This document shows positions 18,247-28,008 of a stretch of 64,000 bases of DNA, one piece after another. The first letter of the stretch is position 1. Each line of letters opens with the position of its first letter. Source of the stretch: Acidobacteriaceae bacterium KBS 89 (GTDB lineage Bacteria; Acidobacteriota; Terriglobia; Terriglobales; Acidobacteriaceae); NCBI GenBank assembly GCA_000381605.1, contig KB906754.1:579147-643146 (forward strand), written 5' to 3'. Both the position numbers and the translations under genes were made by a program. The notes below the pieces were generated by a model that saw only the letters and a program-made list of their open reading frames with translations, was not told the origin of the DNA and did no database searches.

Positions 18247-19190
18247 CAGTAGATCCCTTCTTCGCCCGGAGGCCGGGTCTTCCATCGCCGGTGCATCCAG
18301 AGCCACTGCTCGGGATACCTGCGGACGTACGCTTCAATCGAAGCCGTGAAGGTCGCGGTGTTCGCCAGGGCATCCTGTTCGGCGTCCTCAGTATGGACCA
18401 CCGTCAACTCCTCGCCAAAGTGCAACACGTACTTCTGCTCGCTCTCCTCCCAGAGCAGAAATCCAGGCAGGACCGCAGCGCCCGTCTTCGCCGCGATGCG
18501 CGCCATGCCCGATGCAGTACACGCCATCACCCCAAAGTACGGCACAAAGACTCCCTGCGGCGGGGTCATGTTGGTGTCCATCAGAATTCCTACGGTCTCA
18601 CCCGCCCGCATGGAAGCGATCAGCCCTCGTGCAAAATCGTCTTTGTGGATTACGCGATTGCCATGAAGACAGCGGATCCGGTTCACAAATGCGTCGACCA
18701 GTGGGTTGTCGAGCCGCCGAATCACCATCCCCATCGGCATCCCCATCAACGAGTGGTAGAAGCTGGACAACTCCCACGCCCCTAGGTGCCCGGTCAACAC
18801 GAGAATACCCTTCCCCCGCTCCCGCGCCTTCCGATAATTGTCCAGCCCTTCGTAGCGAATAAATAGGCTGGCACCCTCCGGGGTGTAGCCGGGCATCTTG
18901 CAGAACTCCGCCAGTAGTAGGCCGAGATTACGATATTCCGACCGGAGAATCGCCTCGCGGTCTGCGGCTGTCTTCTCCGGAAAGGCTAGTTCCAGGTTGC
19001 GGAGGCCCACTCGCCGCAGCCGCCCGAGCCCCCGAAACGCAATCGAACCAATTGCGGCCCCAATCGCGCGTGCCAACCCCCTCGGAAGCACCCGCAGGCC
19101 ATGAACGAAGACCCGGACCACGGCAAATTCCAGAGTTTCCCGGACGGTGGCCTTATCCTGTGGCAACGTACTTTGTGCAACTTCGCTCAA
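18246..19190 (-). CDS. Lysophospholipid/lipid A acyltransferase, LpxL (HtrB) family
   Basis: This 314-residue inner-membrane acyltransferase has the HxxxxE catalytic motif as HLGAWE (about residues 134-139), a preceding [11 protein letters not shown] segment that is characteristic of the family, [16 protein letters not shown], and the C-terminal [15 protein letters not shown]. Family members add secondary acyl chains to the lipid A precursor. The start as drawn is TTG at 19190 with weak ribosome-binding context. lpxD follows with a one-base overlap, which supports a lipid A role. The 89 bp upstream contain the terminator of the preceding gene. Confidence 0.9.
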   Translation of the reverse strand: MSEVAQSTLPQDKATVRETLEFAVVRVFVHGLRVLPRGLARAIGAAIGSIAFRGLGRLRRVGLRNLELAFPEKTAADREAILRSEYRNLGLLLAEFCKMPGYTPEGASLFIRYEGLDNYRKARERGKGILVLTGHLGAWELSSFYHSLMGMPMGMVIRRLDNPLVDAFVNRIRCLHGNRVIHKDDFARGLIASMRAGETVGILMDTNMTPPQGVFVPYFGVMACTASGMARIAAKTGAAVLPGFLLWEESEQKYVLHFGEELTVVHTEDAEQDALANTATFTASIEAYVRRYPEQWLWMHRRWKTRPPGEEGIY

Positions 19191-19225
19191 GCCTCTAGTC
19201 TACCGATTCCGCCCGTATACGCCCG

Positions 19226-19256
19226 AAAAACAGGAAAGGCGGCCTCAGTGGCCGCC
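19226..19256 (-). terminator. Rho-independent terminator of the SYLF gene
   Basis: Read on the minus strand, a perfect 7-bp stem (GGCGGCC/GGCCGCC, loop of 5) at 19238-19256 is followed by TTTCCTGTTTTT at 19226-19237. It lies 24 bp after the stop of the SYLF gene. Confidence 0.75.
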
Positions 19257-19279
19257 CCCCATCAGGTCAGTTGCCCGGA

Positions 19280-19984
19280 TTACTGGTTCTTCGCGACCAC
19301 AAAGTACTTCGCAACAGTACGCACGAACGGGCGGGCGTCGGTCGGCGTGACCTCTTGGCCGTCAAGGATCGTCTTGAACGGGATAGCCGCTCCGTATAGT
19401 GTCTGGGTATTGCTTTGGTTCTGCGAGAGCACCGTACCGTCGAGGTCGATACCGGCGAACAGCCCCTTGGCGCGGGAGTAGCTCAAAAACTCCGCACTCA
19501 ACTTCCAGTCCGTCCCTGCCTGTGCGTTACGCCCAACCGGACCTGCCGCGGCGGATGCATCGGCGCCGAGTTTCACCTTGTTCTTCAGCATTGCCTGGAG
19601 GCCGTTCTGGTTCATTGCGATCAGCACGAGGTCCGTTGCCTGCCCACCTATCTGAAATCCAAAGCTGCCGCCCGCCAGCTGGACACATACTGGCGCGCTC
19701 CACTTGCCGCTGGACGTCCGGCAGGTGGCCACTCCCTGGCCGTACTGTGCCCCGACCACGAATGCGCCCTTCTTGAAGCTGGGAATCACCACGACGCAGG
19801 ACGCGCCAGCAAGAATACCGCCTGGGATTGACTTGTCCGGCGTAGCCATGACCTCTTCAATCACATTTCCCGCAGCAGTCATCCGCTCGGCAATCTTCTC
19901 CTTATCGTCCTGTGCTGCATATCCACACACCGAGGAAGCCGCCATAGCCAGACCGCATAAAACCACTGATATTTTTCTGATCAT
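19280..19984 (-). CDS. SYLF/YSC84-domain lipid-binding protein, exported
   Basis: A signal peptide (MIRKISVVLCGLAMAASSVCGYA) precedes a SYLF (Ysc84 actin-binding-like) domain: IPGGILAGASCVVVIPSFKKGAF, GYGQG-type GAQYGQGVATCR, GGSFGFQIGGQATDLVLIAMN, the VKLGADASAAAGPVGR segment and YSRAKGLFAGIDLDG. These are conserved positions of the family, which binds phosphoinositides in eukaryotes and has no settled role in bacteria, where it is periplasmic. It has 234 residues and stands alone, with a terminator behind it. Confidence 0.88.
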   Translation of the reverse strand: MIRKISVVLCGLAMAASSVCGYAAQDDKEKIAERMTAAGNVIEEVMATPDKSIPGGILAGASCVVVIPSFKKGAFVVGAQYGQGVATCRTSSGKWSAPVCVQLAGGSFGFQIGGQATDLVLIAMNQNGLQAMLKNKVKLGADASAAAGPVGRNAQAGTDWKLSAEFLSYSRAKGLFAGIDLDGTVLSQNQSNTQTLYGAAIPFKTILDGQEVTPTDARPFVRTVAKYFVVAKNQ

Positions 19985-20324
19985 TGTTCGTTATACCCTT
20001 TCGCTTCCACTACTTGAATTGGGGAGGCACATACTGAAAAACGCCTATTTACAACACTATATGTGATGGATAAGCGTTGAGTGAGGTTGTTCTCCGGGGG
20101 GTATCAACTTCGATCCGGTCAAAAAAAAATGGGGGTTGTAGAGATAGTGCCGGGGTGAACCCGACGCTCTCTCTACAACCCCTCTCCCAGGTCTGTGTTG
20201 CTTGGTACCAAGATGCCCTTAATCAACTTCGCCCACAACGGTACGAAGGTAGGTAGACCTTTGAGCAACTTGTGTTAACCAGACCGTTAACAGACTTTCC
20301 CTTGGATTTTCTACTGGAAAACCA
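19985..20324. other. 340-bp intergenic region
   Basis: No gene was seen. It contains a very long stem-loop terminator at 20121-20182. The part next to the SYLF gene (about 19985-20050) should hold that gene's promoter, but no consensus pair stands out. Confidence 0.5.
20121..20182 (-). terminator. Long stem-loop terminator downstream of the LuxR-type regulator
   Basis: Arms 20132-20154 and 20160-20182 pair at 20 of 23 positions around a 5-nt loop (GTGAA). On the minus strand the stem is followed by nine T residues (20121-20129). The stem is much longer than in ordinary terminators. It lies about 140 bp beyond the stop of the regulator gene. Confidence 0.7.
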
Positions 20325-21014
20325 TCAATTTGATGTTAGTTCCCGGTTGACTGCCTGAACCGAAAGGGCGATGCGATTTTTTACCCCTACCTTCCGCATC
20401 AACGCCCCCACATGCTTCTTCACAGTCGCCAGATCGATGCCGAGCTCTTCGGCGATTACCCGGTTTGGGTGCCCTTCGACGAGCAGCTTCAGCACCTGCG
20501 CTTCGCGCTTGGTGAACTTCGCCTCGTTGACGCTCCCCGGACTCATGTCTTGCGTCGAGGACAGCTCCAGCAGATTGGCCAGCACCTTTCGCGGCGCCCA
20601 GGCCGAGCCGTCCTGAACGATCTCAATCGCGAGCCGTACCTCGCTCCCCTTCGCAGTATGGGCAAGGTACCCCTTGGCGCCGGCGCCAATGATGCGCTGG
20701 ATATAGTCGTGATCCTCCTCCAGCCCAAGGACAATCAGCCGCAGATGCGGCCGGGCGCGCCGAAACGCCGCCAGCAGCTCAAAGATGTGATCGGTGCATG
20801 CGGAATCGATAAGGATCATCGACAGGCCCGAGGCGTCGAGTGCGCCAGGAACCGAAAGAGGCACGATCTCCACCGGGGAACCTTTGACCCCGTCTTCGCC
20901 GAAGATCGTCTGCAACCCAAGGATCCGCAGCGGGTCGGTCGCGACCAGCCCCAGTTTCAGCGGTCCCTGCGACTTCTGGTCTTTCATCGCCTTCGCAGCC
21001 TCTTTACTCAGCAT
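20325..21014 (-). CDS. LuxR/NarL-type response regulator with atypical receiver
   Basis: This 229-residue protein has a receiver-like domain (about residues 20-140) and a C-terminal LuxR helix-turn-helix (about 165-225, FTKREAQVLKLLVEGHPNRVIAEELGIDLATVKKHVGALMRKVGV). In the receiver, a candidate phospho-Asp is in MILIDSA and the conserved Lys in GAKGYLAH. The usual Thr/Ser after the fourth strand is Gly (VLGLEED), and the N-terminal acidic pair is reduced to TDP. Phosphorylation may therefore be weak or absent. No histidine kinase is adjacent. Targets are unknown. Confidence 0.85.
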   Translation of the reverse strand: MLSKEAAKAMKDQKSQGPLKLGLVATDPLRILGLQTIFGEDGVKGSPVEIVPLSVPGALDASGLSMILIDSACTDHIFELLAAFRRARPHLRLIVLGLEEDHDYIQRIIGAGAKGYLAHTAKGSEVRLAIEIVQDGSAWAPRKVLANLLELSSTQDMSPGSVNEAKFTKREAQVLKLLVEGHPNRVIAEELGIDLATVKKHVGALMRKVGVKNRIALSVQAVNRELTSN

Positions 21015-21068
21015 GATGCATTCGTAGGCCGTTTTTTGCGATTCAAGGAACCGCCACCATCGCCCGTA

Positions 21069-21623
21069 CTAGAGCTTAGGTAAAACGATGCCCTGCTGGT
21101 TCTGGTACTTGCCTTTGCGGTCCGCATAGCTGACCTCGCACATCTCGTCGGACTGGAAGAACAGGATCTGGCACAGCCCTTCGTTCGCATAGATGCGTGC
21201 GGGGAGCGGCGTGGTGTTCGAGATCTCCAGCGTCACAAAGCCCTCCCACTCCGGCTCGAACGGGGTCACGTTCACGATGATGCCGCACCGCGCGTATGTC
21301 GACTTGCCGACACAGATCGTCAGCACGTCCCTCGGAATCTTGAAGTATTCAATTGACCGGGCGAGGGCAAAGGAATTTGGGGGCACAATTACGCTCGGTG
21401 CCTGCACCGTCACGAACGACCGCTCATCGAATGCCTTAGGGTCGATGATGGCGCTGTTGACGTTCGTGAAGATCTTGAACTCATCCGAGACCCGCAGGTC
21501 GTACCCGTAGGAGGAAAGCCCATAGGAGATAACGCCCTCTCGGACCTGTTTTTCGCTGAACGGGGAAATCATGCCATGATCGATCGCCTGGCGGCGGATC
21601 CAACGGTCGCTTTTAATAGCCAC
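21069..21623 (-). CDS. dcd: dCTP deaminase
   Basis: Dcd turns dCTP into dUTP for thymidylate synthesis. The GTG at 21623 gives the normal N-terminus ([13 protein letters not shown]) and 184 residues, close to the E. coli enzyme (193); the open frame runs further upstream without family similarity. Key features are [11 protein letters not shown], the catalytic region [25 protein letters not shown] with its Glu, and a C-terminal [13 protein letters not shown] that closes over the nucleotide. It is preceded by a 225-bp gap that contains the HU promoter on the other strand. Confidence 0.95.
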   Translation of the reverse strand: MAIKSDRWIRRQAIDHGMISPFSEKQVREGVISYGLSSYGYDLRVSDEFKIFTNVNSAIIDPKAFDERSFVTVQAPSVIVPPNSFALARSIEYFKIPRDVLTICVGKSTYARCGIIVNVTPFEPEWEGFVTLEISNTTPLPARIYANEGLCQILFFQSDEMCEVSYADRKGKYQNQQGIVLPKL

Positions 21624-21753
21624 TCTGGTCTCTTTTCTCTTCGAATTGCATTTCCGGTCTCTAAATCGGCCGGAAGGGTGTAGATTTAAGGGCGACCGGA
21701 AACCCAATACCCTTGCCTCATTAGATTCTTCATCTTACGGTAGTGTTCTTTCG

Positions 21754-21782
21754 TTGACAATCTCGCCCCGACTTTCTAACAT
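21754..21782 (+). promoter_or_regulatory. Probable sigma-70 promoter of the HU gene
   Basis: TTGACA at 21754-21759 and TAACAT at 21777-21782 are separated by 17 bp, the ideal spacing. The HU start codon lies 66 bp downstream. Confidence 0.55.
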
Positions 21783-21848
21783 CACGTTACTAAAACCCGG
21801 TCAGTAGTACCACTATTCTAAAATTACAGCCCAAGGACGGCGGCCCAG

Positions 21849-22118
21849 ATGATTAAGCAGGATCTTATACAAAGGGTTGTTGAGCGTACCGGACTGCCAC
21901 GAACTAAAGCAGAGTCAGCGGTAGACGCGATCTTCGACAGCATGAAGCAGACCCTCATCGCGGGCGACCGCATTGAGTTGCGCGGCTTCGGCGTCTTCAC
22001 TGTCAAGCCACGTAAAACAGGCATCGGCCGCAATCCCAGAACGGGCGCTGAAGTCACTATTGCTCCAGGCAAAGCAGTTCGCTTCAAGCCTGGCAAAGAA
22101 CTTCATCTCCTGGATTAG
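21849..22118 (+). CDS. hup: HU-family DNA-binding protein
   Basis: This 89-residue histone-like protein has the HU/IHF fold. MIKQDLIQRVVERTGL forms the first helix, followed by GDRIELRGFGVFTVK and the DNA-binding arm RKTGIGRNPRTGAEV, with the intercalating Pro. The end is AVRFKPGKELHLLD. It bends and packages DNA. An AAGGA ribosome-binding sequence precedes the ATG and a good promoter lies 66 bp upstream. It converges on priA. Confidence 0.95.
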   Translation: MIKQDLIQRVVERTGLPRTKAESAVDAIFDSMKQTLIAGDRIELRGFGVFTVKPRKTGIGRNPRTGAEVTIAPGKAVRFKPGKELHLLD

Positions 22119-22165
22119 TCCAGATCTGGTTCTGGGCAAGTCCGCTCTACGCGCGCCTCGCCGTC

Positions 22166-24658
22166 TTACATCAAATGCACTGCGTCCACGTCCACCACGA
22201 GGTTACGTCGGGCAATGCTCTGCGTTTCCGCATAGGCGAGCATTGCCCGCAGCGTCTCGCCAAGTGCCTGACGGCGTTCTGCCTTCAACACAAAGTGATA
22301 GCGATAGATCCGCTTCAGCCTCACGATGGGAGCGGCTGCCGGCCCCAGCACACGCACCTTGTTCAGCCGCGCCTGCTGAAACCACCGTCCGAGGGTTCCC
22401 GCCCACGCCGTGGCCTCCTCCAGCTTCTCGCTCTGGATGACCACATTCGCCAACACGGTGAATGGCGGATAGTGCATCCATCGCCGGTACTGCATCTCCT
22501 TGGCAACAAAGCCCGGATAGTCATGCTGCGCCGCAAACTGGATCGCATAGTGGTCAGGGTGATAGGTCTGGACTAACACTTTTCCTGGAAGAACTCCCCT
22601 GCCCGCGCGCCCCGAAACCTGGGTCAGCAACTGAAATACACGCTCCGCCGCGCGGAAGTCCGGCAGCCCCAGTTGAAAGTCCGCCCCCACAACTCCCACA
22701 AGCGTCACGCCGTGAATGTCGTGGCCCTTCGCAATCATCTGTGTACCCACCAGCAGATTGATCTCGCCGCCATGGAGGCGCGCCAGCAGCCGCTCCATGT
22801 CGCTGCGCCCCCGGACGGTGTCGCGGTCCATCCGTCCAATCCGCGCCGCTGGAAACAGCTCCTGCAGCCGCTCCTCGCCCTGTTGTGATCCTGCTCCTAA
22901 AAAATAAAGATGCTCACTCTCGCACTTCGGACAAACCTTCGGCACCGCACGGCGAAAGCCGCAGTAGTGACACTCGAGCCTTTGTCCCGGCTGCGCGACA
23001 TCATCGTTCTCGCTCACCCTCTTGTGATAGGTCATCGAGATCGCGCAGTTCTCGCACTCGATTTTTTCTCCGCAGCTCCGGCACATCACCACGGACGAAT
23101 ACCCGCGGCGATTCAGCAGCAGAATCACCTGTTCTCCGCGATCGAGGGTGAGCTGCGTCTCCTCAATCAGCTTCCGCGAAAAGATCTGCTCCTGCCCTGT
23201 CTCGCGAAACTCCTGTCGCATGTCCACCAGCTCCACCGCTGGCAGAGGCCGCTCCATCACACGCTCTCGCAACTCCACCCGCGTGTAGCGGCCCTTCTCC
23301 GCATTCGCCCAGCTCTCCAGCGATGGCGTGGCCGACCCCAGCACCGCCACCGCGTCATTCAGCTTGGCTCGCATCACGGCGACATCGCGCCCGTGATACC
23401 GCGGCGTCTCCTCCTGCTTGTAGCTCGAGTCGTGCTCTTCATCCACGATGATCAATCCAAGGTCCACCATTGGCGCGAAGACTGCGGACCGAGTCCCCAC
23501 CACGATCCTCGCCTCGCCTCGTCGAATCCTGTGCCACTGCTCCGCTCGCTCATCGGGAGTCAGTTGCGAATGCAGCAGCGCCACCTCGCCCGCAAACGCT
23601 GCGACCATCTGGCCCGCCATCGCGGGCGTCAACCCGATCTCCGGCACCAGCAGAAGCGCCGACTTCCCCGCATCGAGAGCGCGCTGCATCGCGGCAAAGT
23701 AAACCGTAGTCTTCCCGGACCCTGTAATCCCATAGAGCAGATGCGGCCGGAAGCCGCCTTTGTCCATCGCCGCCGCAATTGTCCCGAGCGCCTCCATCTG
23801 CGCCTCATTCAAATCGTGTTCATGTGCATGCTTCTTTCCCTGCGCTGCGACTCCTCCCACATGAAACTCTTCCGCGACCTCTTCGATTGCCACCAGCCCA
23901 CGTTTCACCAGTGTGCCGAGCGTCGACAGCGGCACGCCCAGCCGCGTCAATATTATCCGGAGATCACGCAGGCGCATGCGTCCGCCCACGGCCGCCAGCT
24001 CTGCCAGAATCGCTGTCTGGTTTTCGTTGAGCTTCGGCAGACGGGCCTCGGCGACCAGAACCACCACCTTCTCCAGCCGCCGTGCGTCTCTCTCCTCCGC
24101 CACCGCCTCGCGCACGAGCCACTTCTTGCGGACCATTCCCTCAAGCAAACCCTTATTGGCTCCGGTAGCCGACCGCAGCGCCGACATCTTCGCCTGTTCC
24201 CCACCTTCGAGATAGTTCAGCACCGCATACTCGCGGTCCTGCTCCTCGGCGCTTAGCTTCGATCGACGCGAAGAACCCTTCGCCGCCCCTTCATACAAAA
24301 CTCTGCGGCCCGCCTCCGCAATCCGGTAGAAAAAATGGCGCTTTACCTCCGCCGCCAGAGGCAGCATTCCGCGCAACACCTCACCTAGAGGCGCGACATA
24401 GTACGAAGCGATCCATGCGGCGAGCTTCATCAGCTCATCCGGCAAAAGCGCGGCATCATCGAGCACCTGCTGCACCGGCTTGATCTCAAAATCATCCGCA
24501 GGTGCATCCTCGTGAACCCGTACAACCACCCCCATCAGTCTCTGTCCGCTGAACGGCACCAGCACCCGCGCCCCAACCACCGGCGTCACCCCGTTCACCG
24601 AATAGGTAAACGTCTGGTCCAGCGGCACCGGCAACGCGACATCGCAAAACAAAGGCAT
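22166..24658 (-). CDS. priA: Primosomal protein N' (replication restart helicase)
   Basis: PriA reloads the replisome at stalled forks. This 830-residue protein has a 3'-DNA-binding domain at the N-terminus (VALPVPLDQTFTY, ARVLVPFSGQRLMGVV). A superfamily 2 helicase follows, with Walker A GITGSGKTT at about residue 310, DEEHDSSYKQEE, and GSATPSLES. Zinc-binding Cys pairs lie at about 524-575 (CRSCGEKIECENC and CHYCG...CPKC), followed by QMIAKGHDIHGVTLVG. It is longer than E. coli PriA (732), with extra residues between the N-terminal domain and the helicase. Confidence 0.96.
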   Translation of the reverse strand: MPLFCDVALPVPLDQTFTYSVNGVTPVVGARVLVPFSGQRLMGVVVRVHEDAPADDFEIKPVQQVLDDAALLPDELMKLAAWIASYYVAPLGEVLRGMLPLAAEVKRHFFYRIAEAGRRVLYEGAAKGSSRRSKLSAEEQDREYAVLNYLEGGEQAKMSALRSATGANKGLLEGMVRKKWLVREAVAEERDARRLEKVVVLVAEARLPKLNENQTAILAELAAVGGRMRLRDLRIILTRLGVPLSTLGTLVKRGLVAIEEVAEEFHVGGVAAQGKKHAHEHDLNEAQMEALGTIAAAMDKGGFRPHLLYGITGSGKTTVYFAAMQRALDAGKSALLLVPEIGLTPAMAGQMVAAFAGEVALLHSQLTPDERAEQWHRIRRGEARIVVGTRSAVFAPMVDLGLIIVDEEHDSSYKQEETPRYHGRDVAVMRAKLNDAVAVLGSATPSLESWANAEKGRYTRVELRERVMERPLPAVELVDMRQEFRETGQEQIFSRKLIEETQLTLDRGEQVILLLNRRGYSSVVMCRSCGEKIECENCAISMTYHKRVSENDDVAQPGQRLECHYCGFRRAVPKVCPKCESEHLYFLGAGSQQGEERLQELFPAARIGRMDRDTVRGRSDMERLLARLHGGEINLLVGTQMIAKGHDIHGVTLVGVVGADFQLGLPDFRAAERVFQLLTQVSGRAGRGVLPGKVLVQTYHPDHYAIQFAAQHDYPGFVAKEMQYRRWMHYPPFTVLANVVIQSEKLEEATAWAGTLGRWFQQARLNKVRVLGPAAAPIVRLKRIYRYHFVLKAERRQALGETLRAMLAYAETQSIARRNLVVDVDAVHLM

Positions 24659-24741
24659 CCTTCCAGCTTAGCGGAAGCTGTACAGTCCGGGATGCAGCCC
24701 GAATTTGCCAATCCCCGCGCATTCAGCCATTCTTAGGAACG

Positions 24742-27120
24742 ATGACCGCAAAGAACACTGCGTTCCCCAGCCTGGACAAGGGGACACTCCTCGCGTCGTC
24801 ACTCACTCGAAGGCAGGTAAGCGGCACAGGTGAGATGGCGGAGCTGACCCGCGCCCACGATTGGGCCTACACTCCGCTCGGCCCCATCGACACGTGGTCC
24901 GACTCGCTTCTCTGTTCGGTCAATCTCATGCTCTCCTGCCAGTTCCCCACCGTCATCTTGTGGGGACCGGAGATGATTCAGTTCTACAACGATGGCTATC
25001 GCCCTCTGATGACCGAGAAGCACCCAACCGCGCTGGGGCAGCCTGCGCGCGAGTGCTGGAAGGAGGCGTGGCACCTCATCGGCCCGCAGTGGGAGGCTGT
25101 CCTCGCGACCGGCGAGACCGTGTACATGAAGGAGGTCCTGGTCCCTGTCATTCGCAACGGCCGCCTGCAGGACATCTACTGGACCTACAGCTATAGCCCC
25201 ATCTACGGCCCGGAGGGCACAGTCGATGGCATCCTCATCGTCTGCCACGACGTGACGGATGAGGTTCTCGCCGCCCGCAAACTCCGCGAGAGCGAGGCCC
25301 GGGCCACCCGCGTCCTTGAAAGCATCGGCGATGCCGTCATCGTCACCAACGCTGACACGCATGTCATCCGCATGAATCCCGTCGCTGAGCGTATTACGGG
25401 CTGGACATGGGCCGAGGCAAACGACCGTCCGTTGACCGAGGTGTTCCACGTTGTCGACGAGACCACCCGGCAGGTTGTCGAGAGCCCTGCAGACAAGGCG
25501 AAACGTCTCGGAACCACCGCTGCCCTTGCGAACCACACTGTCCTTATTCGAAGAGACGGATCCGAAGTTCCTATCGACGACAGCGTCGCGCCCATTCGCG
25601 ATCACGAAGGCAAGATCGCCGGTACCGTCCTCGTCTTTCGTGACATCAGAGAGAGGCGAGCAGCAGAACGCGAACGCGACAGCGTCGCGAGGCAACTTCA
25701 GCAGGTGCTCACTGCCACAACCGATGGCGTTCTGAGCCTGGACCGCAGTTGGCGACTGACCTACGCGAACCATCGCGCGAAGGAGATCCTGACGCGGACA
25801 GGAGAGCTGATCGGCAAAGACTTCTGGCAGACCTTCCCCGGAACGATCTACGAAGGTTCGCCGTATGTCGAGCACTACAACCGCGCCATGAACGACAAGC
25901 TCTCGGGCCACTTTGAAGCGTTCTATCCTGAGCCGCTCAATGCCTGGTTTACTATCACGGCTCAGCCCTCCGACGACGGAATCATCCTCTTCTTCCGGGA
26001 CGTCACCCAGCAGCGCCGCGAAGCAGAGGCACTGCGCGAAAGCGAGGCGTGGCTCTCCGCCATCTACGGCGCGAGTCTCGAGTACATCGGCCTGCTCACA
26101 CCCGAAGGCACCATCATCGACTGCAACCGCGCCTCACTCGAGTTCGCAGGCAACACCCATGACGAAGTGATTGGTGTGAACTTCGCCGACTCTCCCTGGT
26201 TTGCCTACACTCCGGGAGCGCCGGAGATGGCGCGCCAGGCAATCGCGCGTGCTGCGGCAGGCGAATTCATTCGTCAGGAGATCGCTCTTTTCCGGCCATC
26301 CGGTGAGAGCATTCCCTTCGACTTTTCGCTCACTCCAGTTCGTAACGCGCAAGGCGAGATCGTCTTTCTCGTGCCAGAAGGACGCGAGATCTCCGAGCTG
26401 AAGCACGCCGAAGCTGCACTGATTCAAAGTGAAAAACTCGCAGCCGTCGGCAGGCTTGCTTCATCCATCGCGCACGAGATCAACAATCCGCTAGAGTCAG
26501 TGATGAACCTGATCTATCTCGCGCGACAATATGCCGTCAATCCGGATGCGCAGAAGTTTCTGGATACCGCCGACCAGGAGATCCGGCGCGTCTCCATCAT
26601 CGCGAACCAGACGCTGCGCTTCCACAAGCAGCCCTCCAACCCCCAGGCCATCAGCTGTTCTGAACTGATCGGGACCGTTCTCGGAATCTACGAAGGGAAG
26701 CTCAGGAACGCAGGAATCACGATCGAGAGACGTTATCGCGCAGAACATCCAGTCGTCTGTTTCGAAGGGGACATTCGCCAGATACTCAACAATCTCGTCG
26801 GCAATGCGATCGACGCCATGCCGACCGGAGGACAGCTCTACGTTCGCAGCCGCGAGGCGACCGACTGGCGCACCGGCCGCAAGGGACTTGTGCTCACGAT
26901 CGCCGACACCGGGGTTGGAATGGGCCTCCAGGTCCTCGAAAGAATATTCGATCCCTTCTTCACCACCAAGGGCATCGGCGGCACAGGTCTGGGGTTGTGG
27001 GTCAGCAAGGAGATTGCGGAGCGTCACAGCGGTATGCTCAAGGTCCGCAGCAGCCAGCGCGAAGGACACAGCGGCACCGTCTTTACGCTCTTCCTTCCCT
27101 TAGAGGCTGCAGTCCGCTGA
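24742..27120 (+). CDS. Multi-PAS sensor histidine kinase (soluble, orphan)
   Basis: This 792-residue protein has no membrane segment, so it probably senses a cytoplasmic signal. A GAF/PAS-like N-terminal domain (about 30-175, TPLGPIDTWSDSL..WGPEMIQFYNDGYRP) is followed by three PAS domains (about 180-310, 315-430, 435-560). The HisKA domain carries the phospho-accepting His 578 in SIAHEINNPLE. The ATPase domain has NLVGNAIDAM, DTGVGMG and GIGGTGLGLWV. No receiver domain or adjacent response regulator exists, so its partner is unknown. It is divergent from priA with 83 bp between. Confidence 0.92.
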   Translation: MTAKNTAFPSLDKGTLLASSLTRRQVSGTGEMAELTRAHDWAYTPLGPIDTWSDSLLCSVNLMLSCQFPTVILWGPEMIQFYNDGYRPLMTEKHPTALGQPARECWKEAWHLIGPQWEAVLATGETVYMKEVLVPVIRNGRLQDIYWTYSYSPIYGPEGTVDGILIVCHDVTDEVLAARKLRESEARATRVLESIGDAVIVTNADTHVIRMNPVAERITGWTWAEANDRPLTEVFHVVDETTRQVVESPADKAKRLGTTAALANHTVLIRRDGSEVPIDDSVAPIRDHEGKIAGTVLVFRDIRERRAAERERDSVARQLQQVLTATTDGVLSLDRSWRLTYANHRAKEILTRTGELIGKDFWQTFPGTIYEGSPYVEHYNRAMNDKLSGHFEAFYPEPLNAWFTITAQPSDDGIILFFRDVTQQRREAEALRESEAWLSAIYGASLEYIGLLTPEGTIIDCNRASLEFAGNTHDEVIGVNFADSPWFAYTPGAPEMARQAIARAAAGEFIRQEIALFRPSGESIPFDFSLTPVRNAQGEIVFLVPEGREISELKHAEAALIQSEKLAAVGRLASSIAHEINNPLESVMNLIYLARQYAVNPDAQKFLDTADQEIRRVSIIANQTLRFHKQPSNPQAISCSELIGTVLGIYEGKLRNAGITIERRYRAEHPVVCFEGDIRQILNNLVGNAIDAMPTGGQLYVRSREATDWRTGRKGLVLTIADTGVGMGLQVLERIFDPFFTTKGIGGTGLGLWVSKEIAERHSGMLKVRSSQREGHSGTVFTLFLPLEAAVR

Positions 27121-27152
27121 ATCAGGACCCTAGTTTTATCTAGATAGAAAAT

Positions 27153-27989
27153 CTAACTTTTCGCGGGAGCCTTCAAACCCATCTCGGCCATCACCATCTG
27201 CAGGTCCTTCCAGGCCTCGCTCTTCTGCCGTGGGTCACGCAGCAGAAACGCCGGATGATACGTCACTGCAAGCTTCGCCCCACGGCAGCTATGCCACCTG
27301 CCCCGCAGCGAACTCAGCGACTGCTTTACCCCCAGAAGATACATCGCAGCGGTTGCACCCAGCGCCACCACCACCTGCGGCTGCACTACGTCAATCTGCT
27401 GCAGCAGAAACTGGTCGCACGTATTTGCCTCCACAGGCTCCGGTACGCGGTTTGCCGGCGGCCTGCACTTCACGATGTTGGCGATGTAGACCTGCTCCCG
27501 CTTCAGCCCCATCGCCTGAATCATGTTGTTGAGCAGTTGTCCCGCCTTGCCGACAAACGGGACGCCCGAGGTATCTTCATCCGCCCCTGGTCCCTCGCCG
27601 ACAAACATCAATCGCGCATTGGCATCGCCATCACCGAACACGATCGTTCGCCGCCCCGCATAGGCCAGCGGACATCGCGTACAGTCGCCAATCTCTTCTT
27701 TAATTGCGACCAGCGCATCGGCCTTGTGCGCCGGAGCCACCCGGCTCTCAGGCAAAGGAGCAAGATCATTGAAACTGACCAACGTCGCGATTGGTGGCTC
27801 CAGAAAGGCAGGTCGATTTGAGACTGGAGCAGCTTCCTGCTCTTCAACCGCCGCAATTGTTGCAACTGGTGGCGGCGTTTCACGAACCTCGGCAGACACC
27901 GGGTCCCCCTGACGATAAAAGTCATGGACGCCCATGTCCCGAAGGTACTCCAAGTAAGCCCGCAGCTGTTGCTCAGCCTCTCCTGCCAT
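27153..27989 (-). CDS. udg: Uracil-DNA glycosylase, family 4 (Fe-S type)
   Basis: The family removes uracil from DNA. The first 90 of 278 residues are a variable, Pro- and Glu-rich region. The glycosylase domain follows with DCTRCPLAY (two Fe-S cluster Cys), FVGEGPGADED (motif A), VKCRPPANR (third Cys), NTCDQFL (fourth Cys), and VTYHPAFLLRDP (motif B). Four Cys for a 4Fe-4S cluster are thus in place. It is the last gene of the rpoZ-gmk block, 19 bp beyond rpoZ. Confidence 0.92.
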   Translation of the reverse strand: MAGEAEQQLRAYLEYLRDMGVHDFYRQGDPVSAEVRETPPPVATIAAVEEQEAAPVSNRPAFLEPPIATLVSFNDLAPLPESRVAPAHKADALVAIKEEIGDCTRCPLAYAGRRTIVFGDGDANARLMFVGEGPGADEDTSGVPFVGKAGQLLNNMIQAMGLKREQVYIANIVKCRPPANRVPEPVEANTCDQFLLQQIDVVQPQVVVALGATAAMYLLGVKQSLSSLRGRWHSCRGAKLAVTYHPAFLLRDPRQKSEAWKDLQMVMAEMGLKAPAKS

Positions 27990-28008
27990 GGCTCTATGGT
28001 ATCGCTAC

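Noticed and set aside
22910..24256. 448-residue frame antisense to priA
   Set aside because: No domain; priA is well supported on the other strand.
27127..27155. Palindrome-like TTTTATCTAGATAGAAAA between the kinase and udg genes
   Set aside because: No GC stem or loop of useful size; too weak to call a bidirectional terminator.
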